The notes: generated by a model not told the origin, from the sequence alone. A stretch of 64,000 nt of DNA from Fragilaria crotonensis (GCA_022925895.1 JAKSYS010000056.1:62001-126000), one strand, 5' to 3'. Counted from the stretch's first letter, positions 1 to 10,518 are shown. Numbers and translations are program-made.

Positions 1-162
1 CAACGGTGTCATTGCTTAGTACGGTCGCTGAAAATAGAACATAACACGAAAGAAATGGGTTATTCTTGCAAGTGTAGCATGCTAGTTTAACTGCGGAAAG
101 AGCTACTCGAACCTGCCAGGATCCAAAAGCAGTGGAGTCAGTTGCATTAGCTGCCGATCCAT

Positions 163-2398
163 TCACGCGTCCATGGGGATTCGTGAGAATTTTGCCGAAA
201 TATTTTCGTCTTCGGATGTCGCTGCCTTCAAAGATTTGGCCATGTAGAAAGACTTATTCAGTGCATTTGGATCGAGCAACGCCAGCGCACATACTTGAGC
301 CACATCGGCTCGTGACACTGCTTCTAGGGACGGTTCCGTTGACAACTTAATCGTTGATGCTTCACCAAATGAGACTTCGTTGAAGCCTGCCACTCGCACA
401 ATCGCGTATGCGAGGCCGCTGCGTTTCAGAATTTCTTCTCCACGATACTTGTAGTACGTTTCCTCGCTGCTACGTTGATCCACAGCTGGGAGGAGAACAT
501 CACTGTCGTCCAAAATGGAATCTCGCTTCTCACGGATTTGTTTCCGATCGTGCCGAACCATGCCTCCAGTAATCACTCGCGGAATACGCGCATCACTGAG
601 ATACACAAACTCAGGTTCCGGTTGCGCGCGTACACTTTGATGTAATCAAAGGCCAAGTAGAATTGGCGATATTCGTTGTCCTTGTCGCCTTTGAAAAAGA
701 ATGCTGAATCGATTGCTGGTGTGGCAGCATCCTGGGCGCTGAATCGAAAACCGAGGTATCGAATGTCGCTGCCGCGGAACTGCGGGACGTTCTTAATCGC
801 ATCACTTCCCCTTCCCTTTTTATTGGCAGAGGTAGATCCTCGCATAACAGGCTGAAACCTTTCAAAGGCAAGACGAACTGTTGTGAATTTGTTGCGCGAC
901 TTCTCACCGTTGAGCTGCATTTTTGTCTCCGTTGTGAATTTGCAAACATACTCAATGCCTTCCGTTTCATAGAGTTCAGTTCGAATAAATGCTTCATAGC
1001 TCCCACCATCGGAACAAACTCGTAAAATGAAACCCCCAAAGCCATTGCTCAAGTCTATACCACTTTCTGGTTCTTCCCTGGATCTCAATCGTGAGCTCAC
1101 GATTGCGGCTTCGCTTTCATCGAGGACTCTTCCGACAAAGACTGCGTGGTTGAATGCATTGCGCATCCAAAGACATTGCGTCTTGGTCAGCACGCGGCCA
1201 CGCGAAAGCTGAAGGACGGAGCTGTATTCGTCACCATCAGTTAAATCGTAGCGTTGGCTCAAGTAATCGTAATACTCGTCGTCCTGGTCGTCTTCAGCGA
1301 ATGTTTCGTCACCGTATTTGCCAAAGTTAGAGACAGCAGGTCGGTCGCTGGCGACATTATCCTCGACGTCATCATCATCATCATCGTTTCATCTTCAATG
1401 GCAAAGAGGTGAAAGTCTTCGTTCCTTGATCCAAATTTGAACAACGAACGCTTGGCTGTTTGCAATGCCCCATAATCTGCAAATCTAACATTTTGATAGG
1501 CTCGAACAAGATTTTGCATTCCAATACAATCTACTTGCTCCGCCAGCTTGGCTCGGAGCTCTAGCAGCGATGACATACGCTCCCACTCTAAATCGGACTC
1601 TGTCGGTTCCGATGTATCGTGCATGTCGTTGGAATCGGTACTGCTCAAGATTTCTCGCGTGTATTGTTGAAATTTGAGTTGAAAGTCAGTTTCGTCCTGT
1701 CGCGGTGCACCGGCACAAAAGACAATCTTATCCACATCCGTGAGGGCATATTCCAAACTCTCGTAATTCGCCAAGTCTCCCTGACAGTACGTCACACCCG
1801 TTCCCAATAAATTCAACGTTTTCGAGTACAAATCTCGCACCAGTACTCGCACACGGACATTGCCATCCAACAAGAGTCGTCGGACGACCAGTCGTCCCAC
1901 TTCTCCTGTGGCCCCAACGACCAAGACTTCTGGAACGTAATCTGATTGTCGTTGAACTGATGGGTTGCGTTCGGCAAGAGACATGCCCATGCCGATGCGA
2001 TCGTCGAGGTAAATTGATTTGGTTGAGTCACTAATTCCAGTCAAGGATTCCAATGCATTCCTGAGTTTCTTCCCAGCCTTGAAAGGGTTCACAATATCGA
2101 GTAAATTGTCATCGTCTGCTTGATTGATCACGTTACTGTTCTTTCTCAAGTCCTTTGCCGCCTGTGCCACAATTTTCTTTTTAGCTTCCTTGGAGATTGG
2201 TTCTGACTTGATACTTTTACTCTTGCTGTTGCTGGAGTTACTGCTACCGGCTTTGTTCTTCTTATGCCCGCTTTGATTATGCTGGATTCGCTTCTTGTTG
2301 TTGTTGCTCCCGCTGTCATCATTGTCGAAATGCATGTCTGCGTCGCGTATGCTTTCGTCGTTGTCATTCCTATCATTACCACCATTGCCGTTGACACC
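163..2398 (-). CDS. SDR (NmrA-like) / CIA30 fusion protein, HCF173-like; open frame split in three
   Basis: The protein has an N-terminal Rossmann segment with VLVVGATGEVGR (about 1.9 kb) and CQGDL, then a CIA30-like beta-sandwich (about 0.65-1.2 kb, ending YLAFDYIKVY), then the rest of the SDR fold (SGLAYAIVRVAGF). An SDR fold interrupted by a CIA30 domain is the architecture of the plant plastid protein HCF173, needed for psbA mRNA translation, and of one related Arabidopsis protein; a plastid role is inferred. Three open frames overlap end to end. One shift falls at an ATG/GAT run near 1.39 kb: the next frame reads poly-Asp then DVEDNVASDRP. The other is near 0.63 kb, where the following frame reads EPEFVYLSDARIPR. 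These could be sequence errors or decay. An AG acceptor (TTGTAG) ends at 2399, directly before in-frame coding, so a 5' exon probably lies further right. The first in-frame ATG is at 2335. Confidence 0.7.
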
Positions 2399-2901
2399 CT
2401 ACAACAATCAGGGAGGGGGACTTTGACTTGAAGTTGCTGCCAAGTGCCAGTTGTTGTTGTGATAGTTGTGAGATTGGAGCTACGAATGAGGATACCGATA
2501 TCGTTGTGGTATTACAAAGGATTGTGTCACTGGCAACGGTTGCTTCTGGCCAAGAAGAAGTGTAATCAGCAGCCACTGTGACCAATCCATTTGTATTCGT
2601 ATCATGCTGTATAGAAACTAAATGAGAGTCGTCGTGTTTGGGTACACTCCGGAGCACAACGACGATATGTCACTGGAGGCTGAAATGGTCACTTCAAAAT
2701 GAGCAAAATCCCTGGTGGAGGTGCAGCAATTGAGACTTACTAGCTCCAGTGCGGCGGTTCCAGTGCACCGGGTGAAGGAAGGTCCGCGCCAGAATTTTTG
2801 GCAATCACCCATCGTTGCTCTTGGTAGTAATTGCACGTTGTAGGAAATTATTCTGAGAAACACAAAAATTATCACTCATCGTTATTGCATCTTCATTGAC
2901 G
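2399..2901. other. Spacer between SDR/CIA30 gene and mariner-type ORF
   Basis: This interval probably holds the missing first exon and intron of the gene to the left; I cannot fix the start. It includes an 18-bp match to the promoter-like block of the four-TM gene family (AATGAGAGTCGTCGTGT, near 2621) and, at about 2710-2800, a segment resembling the reverse complement of about 5600-5690 (shared core GCGGCGGTTCC). Confidence 0.4.
2710..2800 (+). repeat. Left arm of imperfect inverted repeat flanking the mariner-type ORF
   Basis: The segment reads GAGACTTACTAGCTCC then GCGGCGGTTCC then GTGCACCGGG. The reverse complement of about 5600-5690 reads AAGTCTTACGACCTCC, GCGGCGGTTCC, GTGCACGGGG. The two arms face each other about 2.9 kb apart around the transposase ORF. 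They may be degraded terminal repeats of that element or two copies of a tRNA-like repeat. Alignment was by eye. Confidence 0.4.
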
Positions 2902-5370
2902 ATGGCACCTGTTGCACCAGCATTAGCAGATGTCCTGAACAGCTACATACGCCATGTTGTGCAACAGTTCTATCCTGAGCCAGCAGAGCATGAACAAATG
3001 GAGAGGGTAATCCGCTCGTACGTGGCAAACCTCCAGCGCGAAAACACAAACGACAACGAGATATACGAGCTGTTGGCCGAGTTGCATCCTCTTTTGGGTA
3101 ATCCCCTCACATTCTATGAAGAGTTTGTTATGAAGTACGATGAGAGCTACAAAAAAGCTGCAAAAGCTCAAAAGAAAGCCGAGAAAGAAGCTGAAGCATT
3201 GGCCGCAAGAGCCTTGTTGGAGCTTACGAACAAACGAAAGTGTCACGAACTTGAGCAGGCGACACGTAACAAACAGTCAGCAGCTTCCGAACTCACAACC
3301 CCAAGTACAAAGCTGAAACGATATGAAGCTCTTCATGACATTACACCTGGAAGCTACGTTTGTGTAGCACCCGACTTGTCTCCAGGCATGTGCTCGTATG
3401 GAGGTAATGGTTTTGTCACCGACGTCAATGGTGACGGTATTCTGCGTATGTTCACAGTCAAATATGATGAATGCGGATCCAGTGGCGGCATCACAGAGAC
3501 CGAGATATGCTACAATCGTCTCACTGTGGTCACGAGTCCATTTGCTTCGAGAAAGTTGGTTCGAGAGCGCCGATTACGTCAAACGTTGAACATCACACAT
3601 CAGCTTTGTCCGGCAACAACAAAGGTCTCACATGGTATCCAAGATATACTTGCTGCTGGCGCTTCACGAGGAAAGAGGAAGGGATGGAGAGCAAAAGAGC
3701 TTGGAGTTTCCCAGCTTGGGACTCGAAACGAGCAATTTCAGAGTCTGCTTCGCGAGGACACAAAAGAACTTCTTGGGTTTCTGGCAGGAGCAACGAAGAG
3801 CACTGGCACTGATGCTCGTCGAGAAAGGAGGAAAGGCAGCAACGGACAATTTTTAAAGAGCAAAAACAAAAGCAACCCTTGTACTATCAGTTACCTTGCA
3901 AAAGCTTGGGGCGTCGGTAGGAATTTTCCATTGGAGAACATGAAGAAAGGGCATCAGCAAGCACCGGCATTGACGGAGAAGAAGCCAAATCCCACTCAAC
4001 TTAGTGTCATCGACAGTTTCAAATCAGCACAAATTCACTTCTCTGCACGGAATCTATTCCTTGCAAATCGTATTGAAGAGCGAACAAACGAAGAAAAAGT
4101 GTTTGCATTCGACACTCAAAGTCGAACCGAGAGATTCCATCTCTTTCGTGAGGAAGCAAAAGCCGAGTGCTGGGTCGTTGCCGGACCTGAAGTCCGCGAC
4201 TTCTGGGAGGCCATGTCGAGGAGTAAGGTAGCACGACAGCCACATATACGTGACAATATAATTGAAGTTATGCGAGCGAATCCTGCGAAGAGCTTTGAAC
4301 AGATTGCACATGATATTGGGAACTGGTGCTCGGTGAGAACGATTGTGAGGTGGCTGTCGCAACACAGTGGTTACAGTACTTACGCTCAGCGAGCCTTGCC
4401 ACTATTGACTACTGTGCAAAAACAAAAGCATGTTGCATTTGCAACCAGGCTTCGAAACAATTGGAATCTCAGTCGACAAAAAATTCTGTGGATCAATTAT
4501 GATGAAAAGTGGTTTTATGGGTGGGTCAGTCGGAGTAATGCAAAAATGTGCGAAGTCCTTGGCATCGAGAAGTCTCACACTTACCTCTACCACAAGTGTC
4601 ACATCAACAAGGTCATGGCGGTGGCATTTACCGCCTATGCATTCGACTCCTCTGTTGAAAATGGAGGACATGGTGTTAAGATTGGATTATACAGAGTGCA
4701 AGCAGCTCGTGTTGCGCAGCGGGACGTTCGCGAGAGCAGACTGGATGAGAATGGGAATCGTCGGTACGACGGTGACATTGTTCGATTGAAAGGCGATGCT
4801 TACCTTATTGATTGCAACGTCACCGGTTCTGATGAGGGGACATCCAACAATCCAAAGTTTTCACTGTTGGCACTCTTTCGCGACCAAGTCTTTCCAAAGA
4901 TTGTTCAGTTGGTAGGCCTTGGCGGAGCATACGAAGGCTACCTACCTGTCTTTCAAGGTGATAACGCTGGCCCTCATGTTGATGGAGCATTCCACGGCTT
5001 CTTAAAAGACTACTGTGAATTGAAAAGCTGGAAATGGGAGCCGCAAGCTGCACAGATGCCACACAGCAACAATCTTGATCTCGCAGTTTTCCCGATGATG
5101 TCAAAGCGGCACAGTGCACTTCTGAAGATGTACTCAAATCTGCAGGCCCCTCACGAGGAAATCTGGCGCACAGCCGAAGAAGTATGGACAAGCTTGGGTT
5201 CTGCAGAGATTGCTCGCGGCTACATTCTAGCATATCGAATTGCTGCCAAGGTCATAGAGAGTGGTGGTGAGAACACTTTCCTTCGGAAGCAGGAGTTTCA
5301 TTCTGGGGTTCGGGCAGACTTCTATGATACTCCACAGGGTGTGGCAAAGAAGACAGTTGTTATAAAGTAA
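2902..5370 (+). CDS. Mariner/Tc1-type DDD transposase with Tudor-like insert (822 aa, intact)
   Basis: This single uninterrupted frame starts at the ATG at 2902. The C-terminal half carries mariner-type catalytic blocks: NYDEKWFYGW (D534), FQGDNAGPH (D687) and PHSNNLDLAVF (D726). The spacing (38 residues between the last two) and the third motif resemble plant-type mariner-like elements of the DD39D kind. An HTH-like stretch (KSFEQIAHDIG ... TIVRWL) precedes it. Residues about 143-211 (PGSYVCVAPDL ... FTVKYDECG ... NRLTVV) look like a Tudor/Agenet-type beta-barrel, and residues about 90-120 are Lys/Ala/Glu-rich and probably helical. At 822 aa it is more than twice a typical mariner transposase. 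It cuts and pastes its own element in the nucleus; the Tudor-like part could bind chromatin, which is inference. Intact coding suggests recent activity, although clean TIRs were not found. Confidence 0.82.
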   Translation: MAPVAPALADVLNSYIRHVVQQFYPEPAEHEQMERVIRSYVANLQRENTNDNEIYELLAELHPLLGNPLTFYEEFVMKYDESYKKAAKAQKKAEKEAEALAARALLELTNKRKCHELEQATRNKQSAASELTTPSTKLKRYEALHDITPGSYVCVAPDLSPGMCSYGGNGFVTDVNGDGILRMFTVKYDECGSSGGITETEICYNRLTVVTSPFASRKLVRERRLRQTLNITHQLCPATTKVSHGIQDILAAGASRGKRKGWRAKELGVSQLGTRNEQFQSLLREDTKELLGFLAGATKSTGTDARRERRKGSNGQFLKSKNKSNPCTISYLAKAWGVGRNFPLENMKKGHQQAPALTEKKPNPTQLSVIDSFKSAQIHFSARNLFLANRIEERTNEEKVFAFDTQSRTERFHLFREEAKAECWVVAGPEVRDFWEAMSRSKVARQPHIRDNIIEVMRANPAKSFEQIAHDIGNWCSVRTIVRWLSQHSGYSTYAQRALPLLTTVQKQKHVAFATRLRNNWNLSRQKILWINYDEKWFYGWVSRSNAKMCEVLGIEKSHTYLYHKCHINKVMAVAFTAYAFDSSVENGGHGVKIGLYRVQAARVAQRDVRESRLDENGNRRYDGDIVRLKGDAYLIDCNVTGSDEGTSNNPKFSLLALFRDQVFPKIVQLVGLGGAYEGYLPVFQGDNAGPHVDGAFHGFLKDYCELKSWKWEPQAAQMPHSNNLDLAVFPMMSKRHSALLKMYSNLQAPHEEIWRTAEEVWTSLGSAEIARGYILAYRIAAKVIESGGENTFLRKQEFHSGVRADFYDTPQGVAKKTVVIK

Positions 5371-5448
5371 CATTTAAAAGTACTTACAATAAGTCATCCA
5401 CTTCCAATCAGTTGTGATAGGAGCTTGATAGCGTCAATAATGAGAAAC

Positions 5449-5609
5449 TCTGAAGTGGATTTTCGGTCGCTGTACATTTTGTACGAACGGCAACGTGACG
5501 CAAGAAAAAGAATTTGAGGTCGAGAGCGTCAGCAAAAAGAAGATCTGAAGTGGATTTTAGGTTGCTGTACATTTTGTACGAACGGCTACGTGACACAAGA
5601 AAAAAAATT
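5449..5609. repeat. Two-copy 66-bp direct repeat downstream of the mariner-type ORF
   Basis: The copies are 5449-5514 and 5544-5609. Both begin TCTGAAGTGGATTTT, share TGTACATTTTGTACGAACGG and continue with ACGTGAC then CAAGAAAA, with only a few differences. They may be subterminal transposase-binding repeats of the preceding element. No third copy was noticed in the window. Confidence 0.8.
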
Positions 5610-5690
5610 CGTTGAGAACCCCGTGCACGGGAACCGCCGCGTTGGAGGTCGTAAGACTTAAGACTGCAGACCAGTTGAGCTACTGGTACC
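5600..5690 (-). other. tRNA-like / Pol III-like remnant, right arm of the inverted pair
   Basis: Read on the minus strand, this has a good A-box (TAGCTCAACTGG), a weak B-box-like GGTTCCCGTGC and a run of T residues just downstream. The acceptor ends do not pair and no normal anticodon arm forms, so it is not a functional tRNA. It may be a tRNA-derived repeat head or chance resemblance within a transposon end. Confidence 0.3.
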
Positions 5691-5976
5691 TGGTACTTGT
5701 TCTGCGTATGCATACTCGTACTCCCTACACTCCCTCCATTCGGACTTGAACATCTGTGTTACTCTTTTGTTCGTGGATTACAGGGAAAAATAAATATTTA
5801 CTTAAAATGAACTTATTCCTGTAGAAGTAAATACTGTATGATGGTACCGGTAACGATGAAGATTATAAGTTGGATAAGCGCGTATAGTTATCTTATAGTA
5901 TGTTGCAACTCACCTCCATCAGCTCGAGTCTTGCAAGAGTGTAGCAAACATAGCTATACCCATATTGACATTTAAG

Positions 5977-6018
5977 ATGGATAAGGTGCCACGCTACATG
6001 GATAAGGTGCCACGCTAC
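5977..6018. repeat. Perfect 21-bp tandem duplication
   Basis: The unit ATGGATAAGGTGCCACGCTA plus C occurs twice in direct succession (5977-5997 and 5998-6018). It has no coding context. Confidence 0.9.
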
Positions 6019-6139
6019 ACTAAAATAGGCAAGTGCTCAGGGTGCTGGGACTCTAATCGGTGCAATGGTACATGTTTATCTGATTGTTCTTGAATGTTTC
6101 ACATTTCACACGCACAGAACGTGTTCACACTTCATAATG

Positions 6140-6600
6140 AGCCTCATGAACCGCGGTTTTGTCGTGAACTTTTTACCAAGTGCCTCGTTAGGTAAGGAGC
6201 TGTTGCGAGATGAGTGCATGAGTGGATTCGGGATGAATGGGATTGGTAATCGCTAATTGTGCGTTGTACTATGTGTGAGCGATCTTACTACAGGAGTATG
6301 TACGGATCTTGTGCACCAAACCTAATTCTCAGCATGATTGGTGCGCTGACAAGGAACATTTATTTTCTGCAACGCATTGTGGCATGCTACATCACAACCG
6401 TCCGCGTTCACTTGAAAGTAACTCAATCGGAGAGATCATCGCTCACAGATGCTGTCGACGAGCAGCAGTCTAATGTGTGGGCAAGACGCTCAGCGATATT
6501 GGCGCAACGGCAAGTTGTCAGCAGGTGGATGAGCGAGTACAAGTAACAATGATGATAAGGGCATGGGTTCGCGACAACTTACACAAGATTTCAACCAACA
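6140..6600. repeat. Dispersed diverged repeat, copy at 6.1-6.6 kb
   Basis: This segment carries GAGTGGATTCGGGATGAAT (about 6212) and, further on, GATGAGCGAGTACAAGTAAC followed by ATGGGTTCGCGACAACTT. Related segments lie at about 14370-14560 (GAGTGGATTTGGGATGAATT) and 23700-24100 (ATGGGTTCGCGACAGCT). In all three places it lies upstream of a copy of the four-TM gene unit. No protein function is apparent. Confidence 0.6.
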
Positions 6601-7390
6601 TGACGACAGCTTTTTGGGAGTTAGGGGTTAGGCCCCTTAAAGATGCTAGGAAAGAAGGGCCACAGCCGTTTCGACGTTTGGGCGAGAATGAGGTACCTAG
6701 GAGGAAAGAAGTTAGATGACGGCAATAATGGTGACAGCAACGGTGGCACTAACAAGGGAGAAAGGTGAATGCCGTTCTTGAGCCAACGGCGCTCCCGCTG
6801 GGACTGACAATCCATTTGAAAAGGCTTGGGATGAAGCCCACACAACGCTTCGAGAGAAAATGGCATGCAGGGAGATGCCCAAGGATCCTGAATCCGCTGT
6901 TGCCCCCGTCGAAGAATCAAATCTGATCAAGAACCCCATTACCCAGAGGCCGCACTTCTGTCTTCTGTACACAGCCAAGTCCTTGCAATAACTGATGTAT
7001 CGAATAAACCCTCCCCTAATTGTACGCTCACGATGACTTACATTCTCAACACCCGTAGTTGATTACGCTCACAACGACCTGTCAAACGCCTCCAATTTTC
7101 ATTCTTCCGTTAGCATCAAATTTGGATTGGCCCACGGGGTCGTTTCTCCATTGCCATCCGCGTCCATTTCAATTGCCGCCTCCATGTTGTCGTCTGTCGT
7201 TTCCACCCTTGCTCTCGTTGTTCCCGGAGGGTCATTCCCTGTCCATAGGTGCGAGTCACCACAACTTTTCCTTCCGTGGAAATAGTCTTGATGCAAGTCG
7301 CCAAGCCACCGCCGCTTATCCTTCCCTTTTCCAAAGCAATTGCTCGCACTCAGCAGGAAAGGGCTCATCGTCAATCTTGTCCTCCTTTGC
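6600..7390. other. Intergenic, possible decayed coding fragments
   Basis: Two stretches look faintly coding. About 6790-6990 (+) reads NPFEKAWDEAHTTLREK and ends at a stop. About 7100-7370 (-) has two alternating frames with EGKVVVTRTYGQGMTLREQ. Neither starts or splices convincingly, and I recognise neither. Confidence 0.25.
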
Positions 7391-8058
7391 GTGCCATTTT
7401 ACAATCATTTTGTAGAGATCGCCCATTGCATTGCGTTCTGCTTCTGGATCCATGCCATCATCAATCTTGGCGTCCAACCGTCATGCCATTACCAAATGGT
7501 GTCTGTGGCGCGTTCCAGGCAGTCATTACTATAATGTCGACGCGAGGGTCGTTTGTTGAAAAGACGAGATCGGCATGGAACATTTCGTACGCAACATAAT
7601 GCAAAATGAGCAAATGAGAGTCGTCGTGTGCTGTGTGTTGTGTGCTGCAGTGTTGATCAGTGTCACCTAAACGTCAACGTACTGAATCGGCCTCATCAAT
7701 GATCATTGAACATTTCCTGCTGCACACTGCAAACCTTTGTTCTCGTTCGAACAAAGATATATACACAGGTGACGGCTCTTGCGAAAAAAAATCCGTGTTG
7801 TTCCAAAATGAAATTCAAGATTCCGATGAGTATATCTTTGTACTTTACAACATCCTAGAGTAGTAGTCTAGTAGTAGTGTACAGTGTGCAGTAGTAGGAC
7901 CTCTTCTATGACGTCACGTCTTACTTCTAAGCGACACACAAATCGGACCACGACTCACCTGGTGTAGTAGCGTTGAAAACAAAACGAGCAAGGTGTTCCT
8001 ACAATCTTTTTCTTTGCGATAACGATCTCAGGCCACACCACCTCCCATCTTCGCCGCC
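7390..8058 (+). repeat. Conserved upstream block of the four-TM gene family, copy 1
   Basis: This block is similar over several hundred bases to 14690-15424 and in part to 8895-9310. Shared landmarks are GTAGAGATCGCC, GTTCTGCTTCTGGATCC, a GTGTGTTGTGTGC run, ATCAGTGTCACC and CCGATGAG. The last 130 bases before the ATG (CCACGACTCACCTGGTGT ... CAAGGTGTTCCTACAATCTT ... CACCACCTCCCAT) are the best conserved, which suggests promoter and 5' UTR sequence duplicated together with the gene. Confidence 0.7.
7909..7916. promoter_or_regulatory. CRE-like palindrome TGACGTCA upstream of four-TM gene copy 1
   Basis: This is a perfect TGACGTCA about 145 bp before the ATG. Copy A has TGGCGTCA at the equivalent place (about 15253). 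bZIP factors bind such sites, and in diatoms TGACGT cores occur in CO2/cAMP- and light-responsive promoters. Function here is inference; an 8-mer can also occur by chance. Confidence 0.4.
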
Positions 8059-8562
8059 ATGGATGATCTCATCGAAATAGCAAAACAACAGCAGGTTCGG
8101 TCCATCATCGGATGTAGTATCGTCTATCTCGGTAATCCCATCCTATTCTTCCTCTATGCATACTTGTTTGCCATGTCAAACATGGAATCTGATCAAGAAG
8201 GCAAGAAAATCTTGGGCATCGCAACAGTCAAAAAGGTTGATTTAAATGTGGTATGGCTCAACCCTGCGCTCTACGTGTTGATCACCTTCCCGCTTTACGC
8301 TTTTTGGATTTGGCTTCAAGTCACGTTACTCACACTCGCATGCTCGTCCAAATGCACCTTTGATGCTGAAATATTCTACAACCACTACGTCAGCATCGCC
8401 TCCTGCCTTTGGGCGATTCCTGGACTTCTCAATATGCTTGTATGGTCCACATGCGGAATGGAAGGCAACCTCATGGGGTTTTGCTTCTTTCTCCCTTTGT
8501 TGATTGCCACATTAGCCTACATCATCATGTGGATCATTGCCCTGGTCGCTTCCACTGTGTAA
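8059..8562 (+). CDS. Four-TM membrane protein, copy 1 (167 aa, unknown function)
   Basis: The ATG sits in GCCGCCATGG, a strong eukaryotic start context, and MDDLIEIAKQQ is conserved in copy A. Four hydrophobic segments are visible: about 16-38 (IVYLGNPILFFLYAYLF), 70-95 (LNPALYVLITFPLYAFWIW), 112-135 (SIASCLWAIPGLLNML) and 142-166. A cysteine-bearing loop (LACSSKCTFDAEIFYNHY) joins TM2 and TM3. The tetraspan layout recalls MARVEL-type proteins, but I do not recognise the family. It stops at ASTV, 18 residues earlier than copy A. Paralogues are at 15425-15973 and, truncated, 32712-33180. Confidence 0.75.
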   Translation: MDDLIEIAKQQQVRSIIGCSIVYLGNPILFFLYAYLFAMSNMESDQEGKKILGIATVKKVDLNVVWLNPALYVLITFPLYAFWIWLQVTLLTLACSSKCTFDAEIFYNHYVSIASCLWAIPGLLNMLVWSTCGMEGNLMGFCFFLPLLIATLAYIIMWIIALVASTV

Positions 8563-8894
8563 TCCACGCACCCTCTCCAATGCGAACCCAGCATAGCTCG
8601 CAGTGCACTGTTGCGAGCGAGACAGCTTTGAATAGTCATGTCAAACGTAGCAATAGCGGCATATTCTTATAGGTACTTTTCACCGTTTGGAACCACTGCA
8701 TACCGAAATTGTGCGTTTGACTTGTCCAGTCATGGGGAGGATCAGTGCACTATGTTCGCCATTTCTTGGACGACCAATGTCGCTACACCTCTTTTGCTTG
8801 CTTGACAAGAACTGTGGGGAGTCAGTCACAAGTACAGATGCAGAGGTACAGTAGCCCATCCATTGCTAAGGTCAAGAAAGATCCGTAGGATCAG

Positions 8895-9310
8895 CGGAGG
8901 GAGTTACAATCATTTTCGTCGAGATCGCCAAGTGCGATGCGTTCTGGTTCTGGATCCTTTTCATCATCAATCTTGGCATCCAACTGTCATGTCATTACCA
9001 ACTGTGGGTCTGTAGCACGGGGTCGTTTGTAAAAACGACGAGATCGGTAAGGAACATTTCGTACACATCATAATGCAGTATGAGCAAATGAGAGTCATCG
9101 TGTGCTGTGTGTTGTGTGCTGTAATAATGATCAGTGTCACCGAAACGTCTATGTACTGAGTCGGCATCATCACTGATCACTGAACATTTCCTGCTGCACA
9201 CTGCAAACCCGTTCTCCTTCGAATAAAGATACACAGGTGACGGCTCTTGTGAAAAAAATCCCTGTTGTTCCAAAATGAAATTCAAGATTCCGATGAGGAT
9301 CTTGCAACTC
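8895..9310 (+). repeat. Orphan copy of the four-TM upstream block
   Basis: This matches 7400-7840 and 14700-15170 through GTTCTGGTTCTGGATCC, GTGTGCTGTGTGTTGTGTGC and ATTCAAGATTCCGATGAG, but no gene follows. It is a partial, probably tandem duplicate of the promoter region downstream of copy 1. Confidence 0.7.
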
Positions 9311-9462
9311 CGAGTATCTGTGTACAGTGTACATCATCCGAGCTATCATATACATACACGTAGTAGGACCTCTGTGCTTGTGCGCCAATATGCTCTGCAC
9401 CAGTGCACAATGGTCGTAATCAATCAAAGGAATCGACCCGTTGTTTGTATTGTGTATTCATT

Positions 9463-10217
9463 GGAGCGATCCTAAAAACACAAATCACATTTTACATGTG
9501 CAACTTGACACACGTAATTTACATGTGTGAAATACGTGTACATCGAAATAAATTGTGTAATGTGATATGTGATGTGATATGTGTATTAGTGTTTGTGTTG
9601 AATGGAGGACATCCTAAAAACACGCACAAAGTGAATTTTTTATTCTGTTTCGTACTGGTACTGTAGTACTATATTGAGATTACCTCCAACTTGTCACCGT
9701 AACGTCGCGACGTTTCACCATCTTGTTCCTCATGCATCGGCATGCCATCCCACCGTAACCCTCCGACACGAAGGAACCTCTCAATGAAATCCAAGAGGAA
9801 ATGAACTTCCTTTGAAGTGAAACCAAGTCCTCGTCTCGGTGGCATCGTTGGAAGGCTGAGAATCGAGGGAAGTGCATACGAGCAGGTGGACTCACAGGAA
9901 AACAAGTTGCAAGTGTGGCAACACGCGGTCACGCGGAGGGAATTCGGCTACACAAAATGTGTCGAGTGCATCTCTGGTATGATTTCACCTGTACAATGGC
10001 TGTAGATTTGAGTTTGCACATTTTGTGTCGGTCGCAAAAATGTATTCCCGGCCTTCGAGGTCAAACAAATTTGTGTATTTGTGACAGGATTTTTTAGGGA
10101 TCATAACCCGATTTTAAAAATGGGTAACACATTTATGGCGCGCAACCGTTATCCAACTGACGAGAATTTGTGTAACTGTCAGTTGAGAAATGTGATTTGT
10201 GTTTTTAGGATCGCTCC
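9463..10217. mobile_element. MITE-like unit with 30-bp TIRs and a SANT-like gene scrap
   Basis: The left end GGAGCGATCCTAAAAACACA (plus AATCACATTT) is matched by its exact reverse complement at 10188-10217. The unit is 755 bp. The flanks share ATT (9460-9462 and 10218-10220), so a 3-bp target duplication is possible but weak. On the minus strand at about 9670-9870 a frame reads RRGLGFTSKEVHFLLDFIE, like the SANT/Myb-type domains of transposon-linked proteins in stramenopiles. It is too short to code for a transposase. Confidence 0.5.
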
Positions 10218-10518
10218 ATTATTCGTACACGGAAATCTTTTCCGGTGTCCACCAATTCACAACGGGTTTTCCTCCTCGACAGACACGATTCTACAGGGCA
10301 GCGCTCGTCCATCAACCGCGCAAGATGATGGGTTCTGTCTGGGAATGTTTTTCTATGCACGTATCTCATATGATACACGTAGTACACGCGTAGTCATACG
10401 ATACGAGTAGCGTCTAATTGAATCGTCACCATCGAAACTCCTGGTAGTAATTTTACGTGTTGCCTACTGGGGTACGAACAATCTAATAGGCTCTGAGCTC
10501 CGAGGGTAGCAGTACACA

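Noticed and set aside
5600-5690. Possible tRNA gene on the minus strand
   Set aside because: A good A-box and T run, but the acceptor stem does not pair and the T-arm and anticodon arm do not form; kept only as a tRNA-like remnant.
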